Source: an uncultured Muribaculaceae bacterium (GTDB taxonomy: Bacteria; Bacteroidota; Bacteroidia; Bacteroidales; Muribaculaceae). From it: DNA of 64,000 nucleotides. A program made the position numbers and the translations under genes. The notes beneath the pieces were generated by a model. It saw only the letters and a program-made list of their open reading frames with translations. It did not search any database and was not told where the DNA came from. Position 1 is the stretch's first letter, and each line of letters opens with the position of its first letter. Of this stretch, positions 42,023 through 50,751 are shown piece after piece. Location of the stretch: the NCBI GenBank assembly GCA_910579995.1, contig CAJTWH010000008.1:1-64000 (forward strand), in the 5' to 3' direction.

Positions 42023-43012
42023 ATGAAGCAACGCATTTGTCTATTTCTCACATTGATTCTTCCTTTGTCGCTCTTTGCAGCCGATATAGAGAAAGAATAC
42101 AAGAAAATAATTGAAAATTATGATGTGGCATACCCTGCCCGTTGCGTGGACCATGCTTCGCCATACACCTTTTTCAGCGAGGCTCTCTCCGGCGATCAGT
42201 CGCTCAAAAAATTTGACAAGGATATGCTCAAAAACCGCGGAGCCGAGAAAGAGGCTCTTGCTGATATCGCAGCTCTGCCTAAATTCTATCCGGAATTCGA
42301 CGAGTCTATCATACGGAGCATGCAGGGTTACTGCGATACCTTGCTGATTGATATGGGTATAGCGGGCTTGCCTCTCGATTGCTCTCTGCATGTCATCTAT
42401 TCCGATGATGTCAATGCTTTCACTGCCATTACCGAGAGCGGTTTTGCCATGTGCCTGACCTCGGCATTACTCGAAAAGAGAGGTGTCACGGATGATGTAA
42501 TCAAGGGCTATGTCGCCAATCTGTTTGCCCACGGAGCACTCAAACATCATGTGAGGCGCTGTTATGCCGAGGCAAAGCAGCGGCGTAAAGACAAGAGGGC
42601 GTCGGCGGCGGAAACAGCTTTTGATATACTTGCTTTTTTGGCTCTTGACGAAGATTATTACGACAAGATACTGCAGCGGGAATACTACCTCGAACACCTT
42701 AAACGTCCCGAAATCAAGATCGAGCTGGAGCAGAAATTGCCGACTGCCTGGTATTCTTTCGCCTACTCTCCCGAGCAGATCTATGAGGCCGACCTGATGG
42801 CATTCCGCTTCCTTGAGAATATGGGCTGCGGCGAGGAATATATAAATGGCCTTAGGATTTTGACTACGGTTTACGACCAATTGGATGAAAGCGACCCTAC
42901 GAAGCCGCTGATAGCGTCGAGAATCGAATTGCTGAGGTTCGCACAGCGCAATCCCGAGTTGGGAAATACGCAAAACGCTAAACTGATACGCAAGAGTCAG
43001 AAGCCAAGATGA
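42023..43012 (+). CDS. Exported M48-like protein with degenerate catalytic motif (pseudopeptidase)
   Basis: 329 residues with signal peptide MKQRICLFLTLILPLSLFA. The body follows M48-type peptidases: DDVNAFTAITESGFAMCLTSALL in place of the N-A-F strand, then the zinc helix and HHVRRCYAEAKQRRKDKR, then YSPEQIYEADLMAF. Where M48 has HExxH, this protein has Asn-Leu-Phe-Ala-His (166-170), so the first His and the Glu are gone. The later EAD (255-257), which carries the third zinc ligand, remains. It is therefore probably inactive as a protease. The frame is intact and has a strong promoter. Confidence 0.72.
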   Translation: MKQRICLFLTLILPLSLFAADIEKEYKKIIENYDVAYPARCVDHASPYTFFSEALSGDQSLKKFDKDMLKNRGAEKEALADIAALPKFYPEFDESIIRSMQGYCDTLLIDMGIAGLPLDCSLHVIYSDDVNAFTAITESGFAMCLTSALLEKRGVTDDVIKGYVANLFAHGALKHHVRRCYAEAKQRRKDKRASAAETAFDILAFLALDEDYYDKILQREYYLEHLKRPEIKIELEQKLPTAWYSFAYSPEQIYEADLMAFRFLENMGCGEEYINGLRILTTVYDQLDESDPTKPLIASRIELLRFAQRNPELGNTQNAKLIRKSQKPR

Positions 43013-43047
43013 GCCGGAGCCGCTTAGCCGGGGCATTGTTCATAAAT

Positions 43048-43078
43048 TTTGAGTTATGGGGGATTTTTTGTAATTTTG
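43048..43078 (+). promoter_or_regulatory. Promoter of gltX
   Basis: TTTG at 43048-43051, 19-base spacer, TAATTTTG at 43071-43078, 36 bases before the ATG. Confidence 0.75.
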
Positions 43079-43113
43079 CGCAATTAATAATTCAAGTTTA
43101 GAATATTACTACA

Positions 43114-44655
43114 ATGTCGCAGACAGAACGTGAAGTGCGTGTGCGCTTCGCACCATCGCCCACAGGCCCGCTACATATCGGTGGCGTGCGTACAGCGTTA
43201 TATAACTATCTTTTTGCCCGTCAGCATGGCGGCAAGATGATTCTTCGAATAGAAGACACCGACTCCCAGCGTTTTGTGCCGGGAGCCGAAGATTATATCA
43301 ATGAGTCGCTCGCATGGCTCGGTATTGAAATAGACGAAGGCGTGCGCGAAGGCGGCCCTTACGGCCCCTACAAGCAGAGCGAGCGTCGCGATATCTACCG
43401 CGAGCACGTGAAAATGCTTCTCGACGCAGGTAAGGCATATATCGCTTTCGATACCCCCGAGGAGCTCGACGCAAAGCGCAAGGAAATCGCCAATTTCCAA
43501 TATGACGCCTCTACACGCATGGGCATGCGCAACTCGCTCTCCATGCCTGCCGAGGAAGTGAAGGCTCTCATCGACGGCGGCACACAGTATGTGGTGCGCT
43601 TCCGTATCGAGCCCGGACGCGACGTCGAGGTCAACGACCTGCTGCGCGGCCGAGTGACTATCAAGAGTGATATCCTTGATGATAAAGTGCTCTACAAGAG
43701 CGTCGATGATCTGCCGACCTATCACCTCGCAAATATCGTCGACGACCATCTGATGAAAGTGTCGCATGTGATCCGCGGTGAGGAATGGCTGCCGTCGGCA
43801 CCTCTGCATGTGCTTCTCTACGAGGCCTTCGGTTGGAGCGACACCGCCCCAAGCTTCGTTCACCTGCCCCTGCTGCTCAAACCCGACGGCAAGGGCAAAC
43901 TGAGCAAGCGCGACGGCGACCGCCTCGGTTTCCCCGTGTTCCCCCTCGAATGGCACGACCCCTTCAGCGGCGACACAAGTCGCGGCTACCGCGAGAGCGG
44001 CTATCTGCCTGAGGCTGTAGTCAATTTCCTCGCGTTGCTCGGCTGGAATCCCGGCGACGACACTGAGGTGATGAGCATGGATGAGCTTATTGCCAAATTC
44101 TCATTCAGACATTGCTCACGCAGCGGCGCCAAGTTCGCTTTCGAAAAAGGCAAGTGGTTTAACCACACCTATCTGCAGGCAACCGACGACGCCGAGCTCG
44201 CTAAGCTCTTCCGTCCCGTGCTTGAGGCCCATGGCGTTGACGCCTCGGCTTTCAGCGACGATTATATCGCCCGCGCCGTAGGCATGGTGAAGAGCCGTAT
44301 CAACTTTGTGAGCGACCTCTGGGACCATGCAGGCTTCTTCTTCAAGGCTCCCGAGGAATATGAGGCCAAATCGGTGCGCAAACGCTGGACTCCCGACATG
44401 CCCGCAAATATGGCAGCTCTCACCGAGCTCCTTGAGTCGCAGCCCGATTTCAGCGCCGCCGTCCTCGAACCCATCGTGCTCAAATGGATCGCTGACAATG
44501 GCATGCACCTCGGCAATGTGATGAATGCCTTCCGTCTCACCGTGGTAGGTGAGTGCAAAGGCCCTCACATGTTCGAGATCACCGAGCTCATGGGTAAAGA
44601 CGAGACCATACGCCGCATACGTGTCGGTATCGAACGCATACAGCCGGCAGAATGA
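43114..44655 (+). CDS. gltX: Glutamyl-tRNA synthetase
   Basis: GltX (513 aa) charges tRNA-Glu. It is a class I synthetase with PSPTGPLHIGGVRTALYN containing the HIGH motif (His21-Gly24) and KLSKRDG near 262-268 in the place of KMSKS. The anticodon-binding helical domain fills the C-terminal third. It overlaps waaA by four bases, so translation of the two is probably coupled. Confidence 0.97.
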   Translation: MSQTEREVRVRFAPSPTGPLHIGGVRTALYNYLFARQHGGKMILRIEDTDSQRFVPGAEDYINESLAWLGIEIDEGVREGGPYGPYKQSERRDIYREHVKMLLDAGKAYIAFDTPEELDAKRKEIANFQYDASTRMGMRNSLSMPAEEVKALIDGGTQYVVRFRIEPGRDVEVNDLLRGRVTIKSDILDDKVLYKSVDDLPTYHLANIVDDHLMKVSHVIRGEEWLPSAPLHVLLYEAFGWSDTAPSFVHLPLLLKPDGKGKLSKRDGDRLGFPVFPLEWHDPFSGDTSRGYRESGYLPEAVVNFLALLGWNPGDDTEVMSMDELIAKFSFRHCSRSGAKFAFEKGKWFNHTYLQATDDAELAKLFRPVLEAHGVDASAFSDDYIARAVGMVKSRINFVSDLWDHAGFFFKAPEEYEAKSVRKRWTPDMPANMAALTELLESQPDFSAAVLEPIVLKWIADNGMHLGNVMNAFRLTVVGECKGPHMFEITELMGKDETIRRIRVGIERIQPAE

Positions 44656-45941
44656 ACGTCATCTACAATGCCGGCATAAATCTTTATCGTGGAGCCGCAC
44701 ACCTTGCCGGCCTCGGGTCGGCCAAGGTGCGCCACATGCTTCATGGCCAAGCAGAAACTCTCGAGCGCCTCAAGGCTTTCCGCCGCGAGCTCGCGCCCGA
44801 GGGTTTCGACTTGTGGATACATGCCGCATCGCTTGGTGAATTTGAGCAAGGGCGTCCTATCATCGACGCGCTTCTGGCCCATAATGCCGACACAAAGATA
44901 TTGCTGTCGTTTTTCTCTCCGTCGGGCTACGAGGTCCGCTGTAACTACGACCCCCGGGTGGCGGTGGTGTATCTGCCTTTCGACCTACCCGGCAATGTAA
45001 AGGAATTTCTCGATATCGCTTCTCCAAAGATGTCGATATTCGTGAAATACGAGTTCTGGGGCAATTATCTGTCAGAGCTCAAGCGCCGCGCCATACCTAC
45101 GTATATAGTGTCGGCGATTTTCCGGCCCGGCCAGATTTTCTTTCGCCCTTGGGGCGGACCGTTCCGCAAAATGCTCGGCTGCTTCAACCGGCTTTTTGTT
45201 CAAGACCGCCGTTCGCAAGAGCTGCTTGCCGGCGTAGATGTTGAGAATGTGACTGTTGCCGGCGACACACGCTTCGACCGCGTTACAGCCATACGTGCCA
45301 AACGCCGCGATATAGCGTCGGTAGAGCTTTTCAAATCAGCCCATCCCGACGCATATACCCTTGTGGTGGGCAGCAGCTGGGAGAAAGATGAGGATGTGTA
45401 TGTGCCTGTGCTCAAAAAGCACGACAATGTATGTGCCATCATCGCCCCCCATGAGTTCGACAAGGACCGTCTGTCGGCCATGCGTCGCCGTCTGGGCAGC
45501 GACAGCACAATGCTTTTCAGCGACTTCGAGCGCCTTTATAAAGAAGACAGCAAGGCGGCCGCCAAGGTAGCCTCGGCTATCAGATATCTCATTATAGATT
45601 GCTATGGCCTGCTGAGCAGCCTCTACCGCTATGCCGATATCGCGTATGTGGGAGGCGGCTTCGGCGTGGGCATACATAATATCAACGAGGCCGCGGTATA
45701 TGGTATTCCGGTGATATTCGGACCAAACTACGCCAAATTCAACGAGGCGGTAGAGCTCATCGCCCTCGAAGGCGCATTCAGCGTTGACGGTGGCGACGGC
45801 TTCGCCGTATTGTTCGACCGCTTGGTGTCGGACGACAGATTCCGTAGCGGCGCCGGAGCAAAAGCTGCCGGATATATAGAATCGAAAGTCGGTGCCACTC
45901 CCATAATCATTGAGTCGATTTTCGGCATTAAAACCTCTTAA
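44652..45941 (+). CDS. waaA: 3-deoxy-D-manno-octulosonic acid transferase WaaA (KdtA)
   Basis: WaaA (429 aa) adds Kdo from CMP-Kdo to lipid A at the inner membrane. An N-terminal hydrophobic anchor precedes a GT-B fold. WIHAASLGEFEQGRPII contains the conserved Glu of the family, LSFFSPSGYE and FDLPGNVKEFL follow, and the C-terminal half has VVGSSWEKDED and AYVGGGFGVGIHNINEAAVYGIPVIFGP. KdsB, which makes CMP-Kdo, is further downstream (49993). Start overlaps gltX. Confidence 0.94.
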   Translation: MNVIYNAGINLYRGAAHLAGLGSAKVRHMLHGQAETLERLKAFRRELAPEGFDLWIHAASLGEFEQGRPIIDALLAHNADTKILLSFFSPSGYEVRCNYDPRVAVVYLPFDLPGNVKEFLDIASPKMSIFVKYEFWGNYLSELKRRAIPTYIVSAIFRPGQIFFRPWGGPFRKMLGCFNRLFVQDRRSQELLAGVDVENVTVAGDTRFDRVTAIRAKRRDIASVELFKSAHPDAYTLVVGSSWEKDEDVYVPVLKKHDNVCAIIAPHEFDKDRLSAMRRRLGSDSTMLFSDFERLYKEDSKAAAKVASAIRYLIIDCYGLLSSLYRYADIAYVGGGFGVGIHNINEAAVYGIPVIFGPNYAKFNEAVELIALEGAFSVDGGDGFAVLFDRLVSDDRFRSGAGAKAAGYIESKVGATPIIIESIFGIKTS

Positions 45942-45955
45942 ACCTCTCAGAAACT

Positions 45956-46852
45956 ATGATAAAAGTAGGTATTTATGGCAGCGGCAATCTTGTCGACCCG
46001 CTACGCAAACAACTGCTGCGCCTGTTGTTGCGCCATCCCGACGTAGATCTGCGCGCCGTGGCGTCGCCCGGAGGCAACACAGTGCCTATCGCCGAATTAC
46101 ATCCGGTGTATGCCGGTGAGACGGAGCTGACTCTCGAGCGTGTGCTTGATCTCAAGGGGCTCGATGTGCTGTTTGTTATCGACAGCGAGAACCTTACCGA
46201 CGAGATTATGGAGAAATACCGCACTGACGAAAACTTCAGACTCATTGTGCTTGGTAATGCCGACGATATGCTTGATGATGACATGCGCGGGCTTGTATAT
46301 GGCTTGCCGGAGTATTTCCGCAAAGATCTTGTGCGCGGTGCCCGCGGAGCTGTGTCGCCCCGCCCTGAGGCGATTGCCATTGAGCTTGCTTTGCTTCCTT
46401 TGGCTAAGAATGCCTTGCTCAACAGCGATATAGACCTTGCTATAGCCACATGGCGCCCGATCGACAAGGCTGCCGCCGAAGCCCGGAAAATGCTTGGCGG
46501 GGTGCAGCCCTCGCTGTCGGCTTCTTTCAATGCCGCCACAATGCCCGAGGCTCCATACCGCCGCATTGATCTGAAGGCTAACATCAAGACTCCGATAGCT
46601 CTCGAGGAAATCGAGCGTATATACCGCGATACCTACGACGACCATAATTTTGTATACCTCATTGCCGGTTCGGGCGGTGTGAATGAAGACCTTCGGGGAA
46701 GCAACAAATATCTTGTGCAGCTCTCGAAAGTCGGCGACACGCTTACCATAGAGACCTCGATGGACGCCATGACAAAAGGCTGCGCCGGAAATGCGGTGCA
46801 TATCATGGATCTGCTTTTCGGTCTGCACGAACGCACCGGTTTGTCAATATAA
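45956..46852 (+). CDS. ArgC-like protein without catalytic Cys and His (pseudoenzyme)
   Basis: 298 residues aligned by eye with N-acetyl-gamma-glutamyl-phosphate reductase. The N-terminal MIKVGIYGSG and the RLLLRHPDVDLRAV run match the Rossmann domain of ArgC, and YGLPE and the C-terminal GCAGNAVHIMDLLFGL match its late motifs. The catalytic Cys of NPGCYPT is replaced: the segment reads SPRPEAI (134-140) with Pro137 at the Cys position. FNAAT (191-195) stands where ArgC has FxPHL, so the catalytic His is also lost. No arginine genes are adjacent. It is intact and sits after waaA. Role unknown; a sensor or structural use is possible. Confidence 0.72.
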   Translation: MIKVGIYGSGNLVDPLRKQLLRLLLRHPDVDLRAVASPGGNTVPIAELHPVYAGETELTLERVLDLKGLDVLFVIDSENLTDEIMEKYRTDENFRLIVLGNADDMLDDDMRGLVYGLPEYFRKDLVRGARGAVSPRPEAIAIELALLPLAKNALLNSDIDLAIATWRPIDKAAAEARKMLGGVQPSLSASFNAATMPEAPYRRIDLKANIKTPIALEEIERIYRDTYDDHNFVYLIAGSGGVNEDLRGSNKYLVQLSKVGDTLTIETSMDAMTKGCAGNAVHIMDLLFGLHERTGLSI

Positions 46853-46853
46853 T

Positions 46854-47013
46854 AATTCAAGTTTCGCAAGTTGCCTTGCAACTTGAAAACTTGAGGTTTA
46901 AAGCGCTTTCAGCGAAGTTTATGCAGTTTAAAATGTTTAGTTTACCAATGTATACCTGAACTCCTTAAACCTATTAAACTCAAAATAAACTGGTTTCGCT
47001 TGCGAAACTTAAG
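46854..47013 (+). repeat. GTTTCGC-palindrome intergenic element, copy 5 (full length)
   Basis: It starts AATTCAAGTTTCGCAAG, then AAGTTGCCTTGCAACTT (stem), TTTAAAGCGCTTTCAGCG, a TAAACC-rich spacer, and ends TGGTTTCGCTTGCGAAACTTAAG. It lies 22 bases upstream of the ThiE-like ATG. Best reference copy for the family. Confidence 0.88.
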
Positions 47014-47034
47014 TATAATAACCTCTGCCTCAAT

Positions 47035-47613
47035 ATGATACAGATACGTATAGCGCCGAACGAACGATATTCGGCAAGTGAAATGGGCCAGATGGCCGTA
47101 GAAGGCGGCTGCGGATGGATAGTTCTCTCTCTGCCCGGCGCCGAGCCCGGAGAATGGCGCGACATCGCCACCGACCTTGTGCCGCTGTGCCGCGAAGCCG
47201 GTGTGATTATGACGGTGGAAGATAATGTGGCCGCAGTGCGCGAACTTGAGGCTCATGGAGTCTATCTCCACATCGGAGCCAATGCAGCCGCCGTGCGCGA
47301 AGACCTCGGTCCGGAAGCTATAGTCGGCGCCGAGATAGGAGCTGCCGACGCTGCCGTGACCTTGGCCAAGGCAGATATCGACTATTTCACATTCTCCCCG
47401 CAGGTGACAGAGCCGGCGGCAATCATCGAAGCCGCCCGAAAGGGTGGGGTGGAAGTACCTTTTGTTGCCGTGTGCAGCGCTGCCGAGATTATTGAAAATG
47501 ATAAAAAATACTTCGCCGACGGCTATGCCGGTTTCTATGTCACCTCAGGCGTGTTCGACACTGCCGACCCCGTGGCCATGGTGGAGCAACTCGTACGCAG
47601 ATATAATGAATGA
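47035..47613 (+). CDS. ThiE-like TIM-barrel protein lacking the metal-binding Asp
   Basis: This 192-residue protein follows the thiamine-phosphate synthase fold: IVLSLPG..., VPLCREAGVIMTVEDNVAAVRELEAHGVYLHIG, and the C-terminal GYAGFYVTSGVFDTADPVAMVEQL, typical of ThiE-like barrels. The key GQ(E/D)D motif is GANA (81-84), so the Mg-binding Asp and the Gln are absent. The phosphate-side GPIF-like region is YFTFSPQVT. It is therefore either a divergent or an inactive member. It follows the ArgC-like gene after a repeat and overlaps the flippase-like gene by four bases. Confidence 0.7.
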   Translation: MIQIRIAPNERYSASEMGQMAVEGGCGWIVLSLPGAEPGEWRDIATDLVPLCREAGVIMTVEDNVAAVRELEAHGVYLHIGANAAAVREDLGPEAIVGAEIGAADAAVTLAKADIDYFTFSPQVTEPAAIIEAARKGGVEVPFVAVCSAAEIIENDKKYFADGYAGFYVTSGVFDTADPVAMVEQLVRRYNE

Positions 47614-48656
47614 GCAGTGATCTGTCGAAAACACTCGGGCGCATAGTGCTGCCTCTGATACTCGGTGTCGGCGTGGCTGTATGGCTTTTCCACCGCGACA
47701 TCGATGGAGAGACTCTGCGCTCAATCACTTTCGACAGCCGCACTGTAGTCGGGCTTGTACTGGCCTTTATCTTTGTGCTCGGCCGCGACTTCGGCCTTGC
47801 ATGGCGCTTCCACACCATAGCCGCCGGCGACCTGACGTGGAAGCGCGCTTGGCGCACCGATATCATGTGTGCATTCACATCGGCGATAACGCCCTCGGTA
47901 GTAGGCGGAAGTGCCTTGGCGATATTCTATCTCAACCGCGAGGGAATAAAGCTCGGCCGCGCCACATCGCTAACTCTCACCACTTTGTTTCTCGATGAGC
48001 TGTTTTTCGTGGTTTTCTGCCCGGTGATACTGCTCATCTTGCCGTGGAACGACCTTTTCGGAAGCCCGGTGATGGAAGACTCGGGCAGCGAATTGTTTCT
48101 CGGCGGTGTTAAAATCGTGTTTTGGCTCGTATATGCCGGGATAGTTGTCTGGACAGCAATACTTTACTTTGCCATAATTGCCAAGCCGGAGGCGTCGCAG
48201 ACTTTGCTCCACCGCATAGCCGGTTGGAAAATTCTCCGGCGTTGGCGGCGGTCGATTGTCAGCATGGCCGACAATATGGTGAGCACATCAGCTTGGGTGC
48301 GCGGACGGTCGCGGCGTTGGTGGGCGGAGGTGTTCGGCAGCACGGTATTGAGCTGGTTCTCACGCTACTTCGTTGTCAATGCCCTTTTCTGGGCATTTAT
48401 ACCAACAGCTTCGGCGCTGCTCGTGTTCGGCCGTCAGTTCGTTGTGTGGGTGGTGCTTATGGTTAGTCCGACCCCCGGCGGCAGCGGTATAAGCGAATGG
48501 CTCTTCGCAAATTATTACGGCGACCTCATCGGCGACCTCGGCATAGCTGCCGTCATAGCGCTGGTGTGGCGTCTGCTAAGCTATTATATTTATCTCATCG
48601 CCGGTGTGGCTTTGCTGCCCGGATACTTTGGCAAAAACGCCCGAAAACCGATATGA
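47610..48656 (+). CDS. Lysylphosphatidylglycerol-synthase TM-region protein (flippase-like, UPF0104)
   Basis: A 348-residue protein with about eight membrane helices. Recognisable parts are FVLGRDFGLAWRFHTIA, FTSAITPSVVGGSALAIFYL and TPGGSGISEWLF, which mark the LPG-synthase TM-region family (UPF0104). Members move or tether lipid-linked substrates. There is no synthase catalytic domain. Its start overlaps the ThiE-like stop and its stop overlaps NfeD's start (ATGA). Confidence 0.86.
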   Translation: MSSDLSKTLGRIVLPLILGVGVAVWLFHRDIDGETLRSITFDSRTVVGLVLAFIFVLGRDFGLAWRFHTIAAGDLTWKRAWRTDIMCAFTSAITPSVVGGSALAIFYLNREGIKLGRATSLTLTTLFLDELFFVVFCPVILLILPWNDLFGSPVMEDSGSELFLGGVKIVFWLVYAGIVVWTAILYFAIIAKPEASQTLLHRIAGWKILRRWRRSIVSMADNMVSTSAWVRGRSRRWWAEVFGSTVLSWFSRYFVVNALFWAFIPTASALLVFGRQFVVWVVLMVSPTPGGSGISEWLFANYYGDLIGDLGIAAVIALVWRLLSYYIYLIAGVALLPGYFGKNARKPI

Positions 48657-49996
48657 AACTCCTCAGAATCTTCATCACATTAGCCATAGCGGCGATGTCG
48701 CTTGCTGTGTCGGCACAGAAAGTATTTGTAGTACCCATCGAGACAGAAATCGACCAAAGCGCTTTCCACCATTTCAAGCAGGGAGAGCGCAAGGCTCATG
48801 AGGCCGGTGCCGACCTGCTCTTGGTGAAGCTCAATACCTACGGGGGCGCCCTCGACGCGGCCGACTCTATCCGCACGGCGCTGCTGCGCTGCACATTGCC
48901 GACGGTGGCATTTGTCGATGTCAATGCCGCCTCGGCCGGGGCCTTGATAGCCCTCGCCTGCGACAGCGTGTATATGGCTCCTGCGGCAAGCATGGGTTCG
49001 GCAACGGTAGTCAACGGCGCCGGCGAGCCCATGCCGGAGAAATATCAGTCGTATATGAGCACTATCATGCGCGCCACGGCAGAGCACCATGGCCGCAAAC
49101 AGCAGGGCGACAGTATGGTATGGCGGCGTGACCCCGCCATAGCCGCCTCGATGGTGAATCCCGAGATATCTGTGTCGCTGACAGCCTCGCAGGCCGTCGA
49201 GTGTGCTTACGCCGACGGCGTTGCGCCGGATATCAATGCCGTGCTTGCCGACCTGCAGATGGCCGGCGCCGAGGTGATGTATTACGAGAGCAATCTCACC
49301 GACGATATCATGGGTTTCCTTGCCAATGCCGGTGTCCGAGCCGTGCTTGTAATGCTGATTCTCGGTGGTATCTACATGGAAATGCACACCCCCGGCCTCG
49401 GCTTCGCAGCCGCAGTGGCGGCAGTGGCCACTGTACTGTATTTTCTGCCTATGTTTGTCGGCGGGGCCATGCCGGCATGGGTTCTTCTGTGCTTTATTCT
49501 CGGCGTGGTGCTCATAGCGCTTGAGATATTCGTCATACCCGGCTTCGGTGTGACGGGAGCAGCCGGTATAATTGCCATCGTGGCCGCACTTGTGGGGGGT
49601 ATGCTCAGCAACGACGCCGTCACCGGTTTCGACTTCGGCTCTCTCTGCCGCTCGCTCGTGGTGGTTGGCGCAGGATGTCTGCTGGCTGTCGTCGCTATTG
49701 TGTATCTTACTTCTTCCCGCGGCCCGAAGATATTGCGCAAGCACACCGAGCTTATGACCGAGCTGAAAGTGTCAGATGGTTTTGTCGGGGTCGATATGTC
49801 GCCTGCTCGCTATGTAGGGCAGATTGGAGAGACTATGACCGACATGCGTCCGGCAGGCAAAATCGAGATTGGCTCTACTATATTCGACGCCGTTTCGATA
49901 GGCCCGTTTATCGCCGCTCGCCGCAGTGTAAAAGTAATCAAATACGAAAATGCCCAGCTCTATGTGAGCGAATATGATATAAAAGACGAAAAATGA
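48653..49996 (+). CDS. NfeD family membrane-bound serine protease homologue
   Basis: 447 residues with signal peptide (1-20), a ClpP-class N-terminal domain (about 30-215) with the nucleophile Ser in NAASAGALIAL, then four membrane helices and a C-terminal OB-fold (NfeD/SoxB-like, with VGQIGETMTDMRPAGKIEIG). It is the long NfeD form; such proteases are thought to process membrane proteins such as stomatin. No stomatin gene is adjacent. It overlaps kdsB by four bases. Confidence 0.88.
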   Translation: MKLLRIFITLAIAAMSLAVSAQKVFVVPIETEIDQSAFHHFKQGERKAHEAGADLLLVKLNTYGGALDAADSIRTALLRCTLPTVAFVDVNAASAGALIALACDSVYMAPAASMGSATVVNGAGEPMPEKYQSYMSTIMRATAEHHGRKQQGDSMVWRRDPAIAASMVNPEISVSLTASQAVECAYADGVAPDINAVLADLQMAGAEVMYYESNLTDDIMGFLANAGVRAVLVMLILGGIYMEMHTPGLGFAAAVAAVATVLYFLPMFVGGAMPAWVLLCFILGVVLIALEIFVIPGFGVTGAAGIIAIVAALVGGMLSNDAVTGFDFGSLCRSLVVVGAGCLLAVVAIVYLTSSRGPKILRKHTELMTELKVSDGFVGVDMSPARYVGQIGETMTDMRPAGKIEIGSTIFDAVSIGPFIAARRSVKVIKYENAQLYVSEYDIKDEK

Positions 49997-50751
49997 AATA
50001 TATAGGAATAATACCGGCGCGGTATGCGTCGAGCCGCTTTCCGGGCAAGCCATTGGCCGACCTCGGAGGTAAACCGATGATTCAGAGGGTTTATGAACGG
50101 GTGCAGGATGTACTCGATGATGTCGCCGTAGCCACTGATGACCGCCGCATAGCCGAGGCTGTAGAAGCGTTTGGCGGCCGCGCTGTGATGACGTCGCCCG
50201 ACCACCAGAGCGGCACCGACCGCGTGCGCGAGGCAGCCGCTATTCTCGGCACCGACGCTGATGTGGTAATCAACATTCAGGGCGACGAACCCTTTATAGC
50301 CAAGTCGCAGATTGAGGCTCTCAAGGCTTGTTTTGAGGATGATAAGGTTGATATAGCCTCGCTTGCGCGCCCGTTCGACCCAAATCTTGGCTTCGACGCG
50401 CTCTTTGACCCCAATTTGGTGAAAGTGGTGATGGGCGACCACGGCAACGCTCTCTATTTCTCACGTTCGATAATTCCATACGTGCGCTCTGTAGACTGGC
50501 ACAAATGGCTTGAAAAGACCACATTCCACACTCATGTGGGAGTCTATGCCTACCGTAGGGATGTACTTGGCAAACTCGCCGACCTGCCGCGCTCGCCTCT
50601 TGAAATCGCAGAGTCGCTTGAGCAACTACGCTGGCTCGCAGCCGGTTATACCATCCGTATGGCCATAACCGACCAACCGACCATCGGTATTGACACCCCT
50701 GCCGATCTTGAGGCTGCTGTAGAATATCTCAACCAAAATCCGCAGCTGTGA
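49993..50751 (+). CDS. kdsB: 3-deoxy-manno-octulosonate cytidylyltransferase
   Basis: KdsB (252 aa) activates Kdo as CMP-Kdo for LPS. GIIPARYASSRFPGKPL is the nucleotide-binding start, INIQGDEPFI contains the metal Asp region, and GVYAYRRDVL is the sugar-binding stretch. It is of normal length and intact. WaaA lies about 4 kb upstream in the same direction. Start overlaps NfeD, and its stop overlaps the M16-like gene start (GTGA). Confidence 0.95.
   Translation: MKYIGIIPARYASSRFPGKPLADLGGKPMIQRVYERVQDVLDDVAVATDDRRIAEAVEAFGGRAVMTSPDHQSGTDRVREAAAILGTDADVVINIQGDEPFIAKSQIEALKACFEDDKVDIASLARPFDPNLGFDALFDPNLVKVVMGDHGNALYFSRSIIPYVRSVDWHKWLEKTTFHTHVGVYAYRRDVLGKLADLPRSPLEIAESLEQLRWLAAGYTIRMAITDQPTIGIDTPADLEAAVEYLNQNPQL

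Noticed and set aside
45956..46852. Functional ArgC of arginine synthesis
   Set aside because: Catalytic Cys and His positions are Pro and Ala, and no arg genes are adjacent.
48680..49744. 354-codon open frame on the minus strand
   Set aside because: Antisense of the NfeD gene; rich in His and Cys as expected from reverse reading of its codons.
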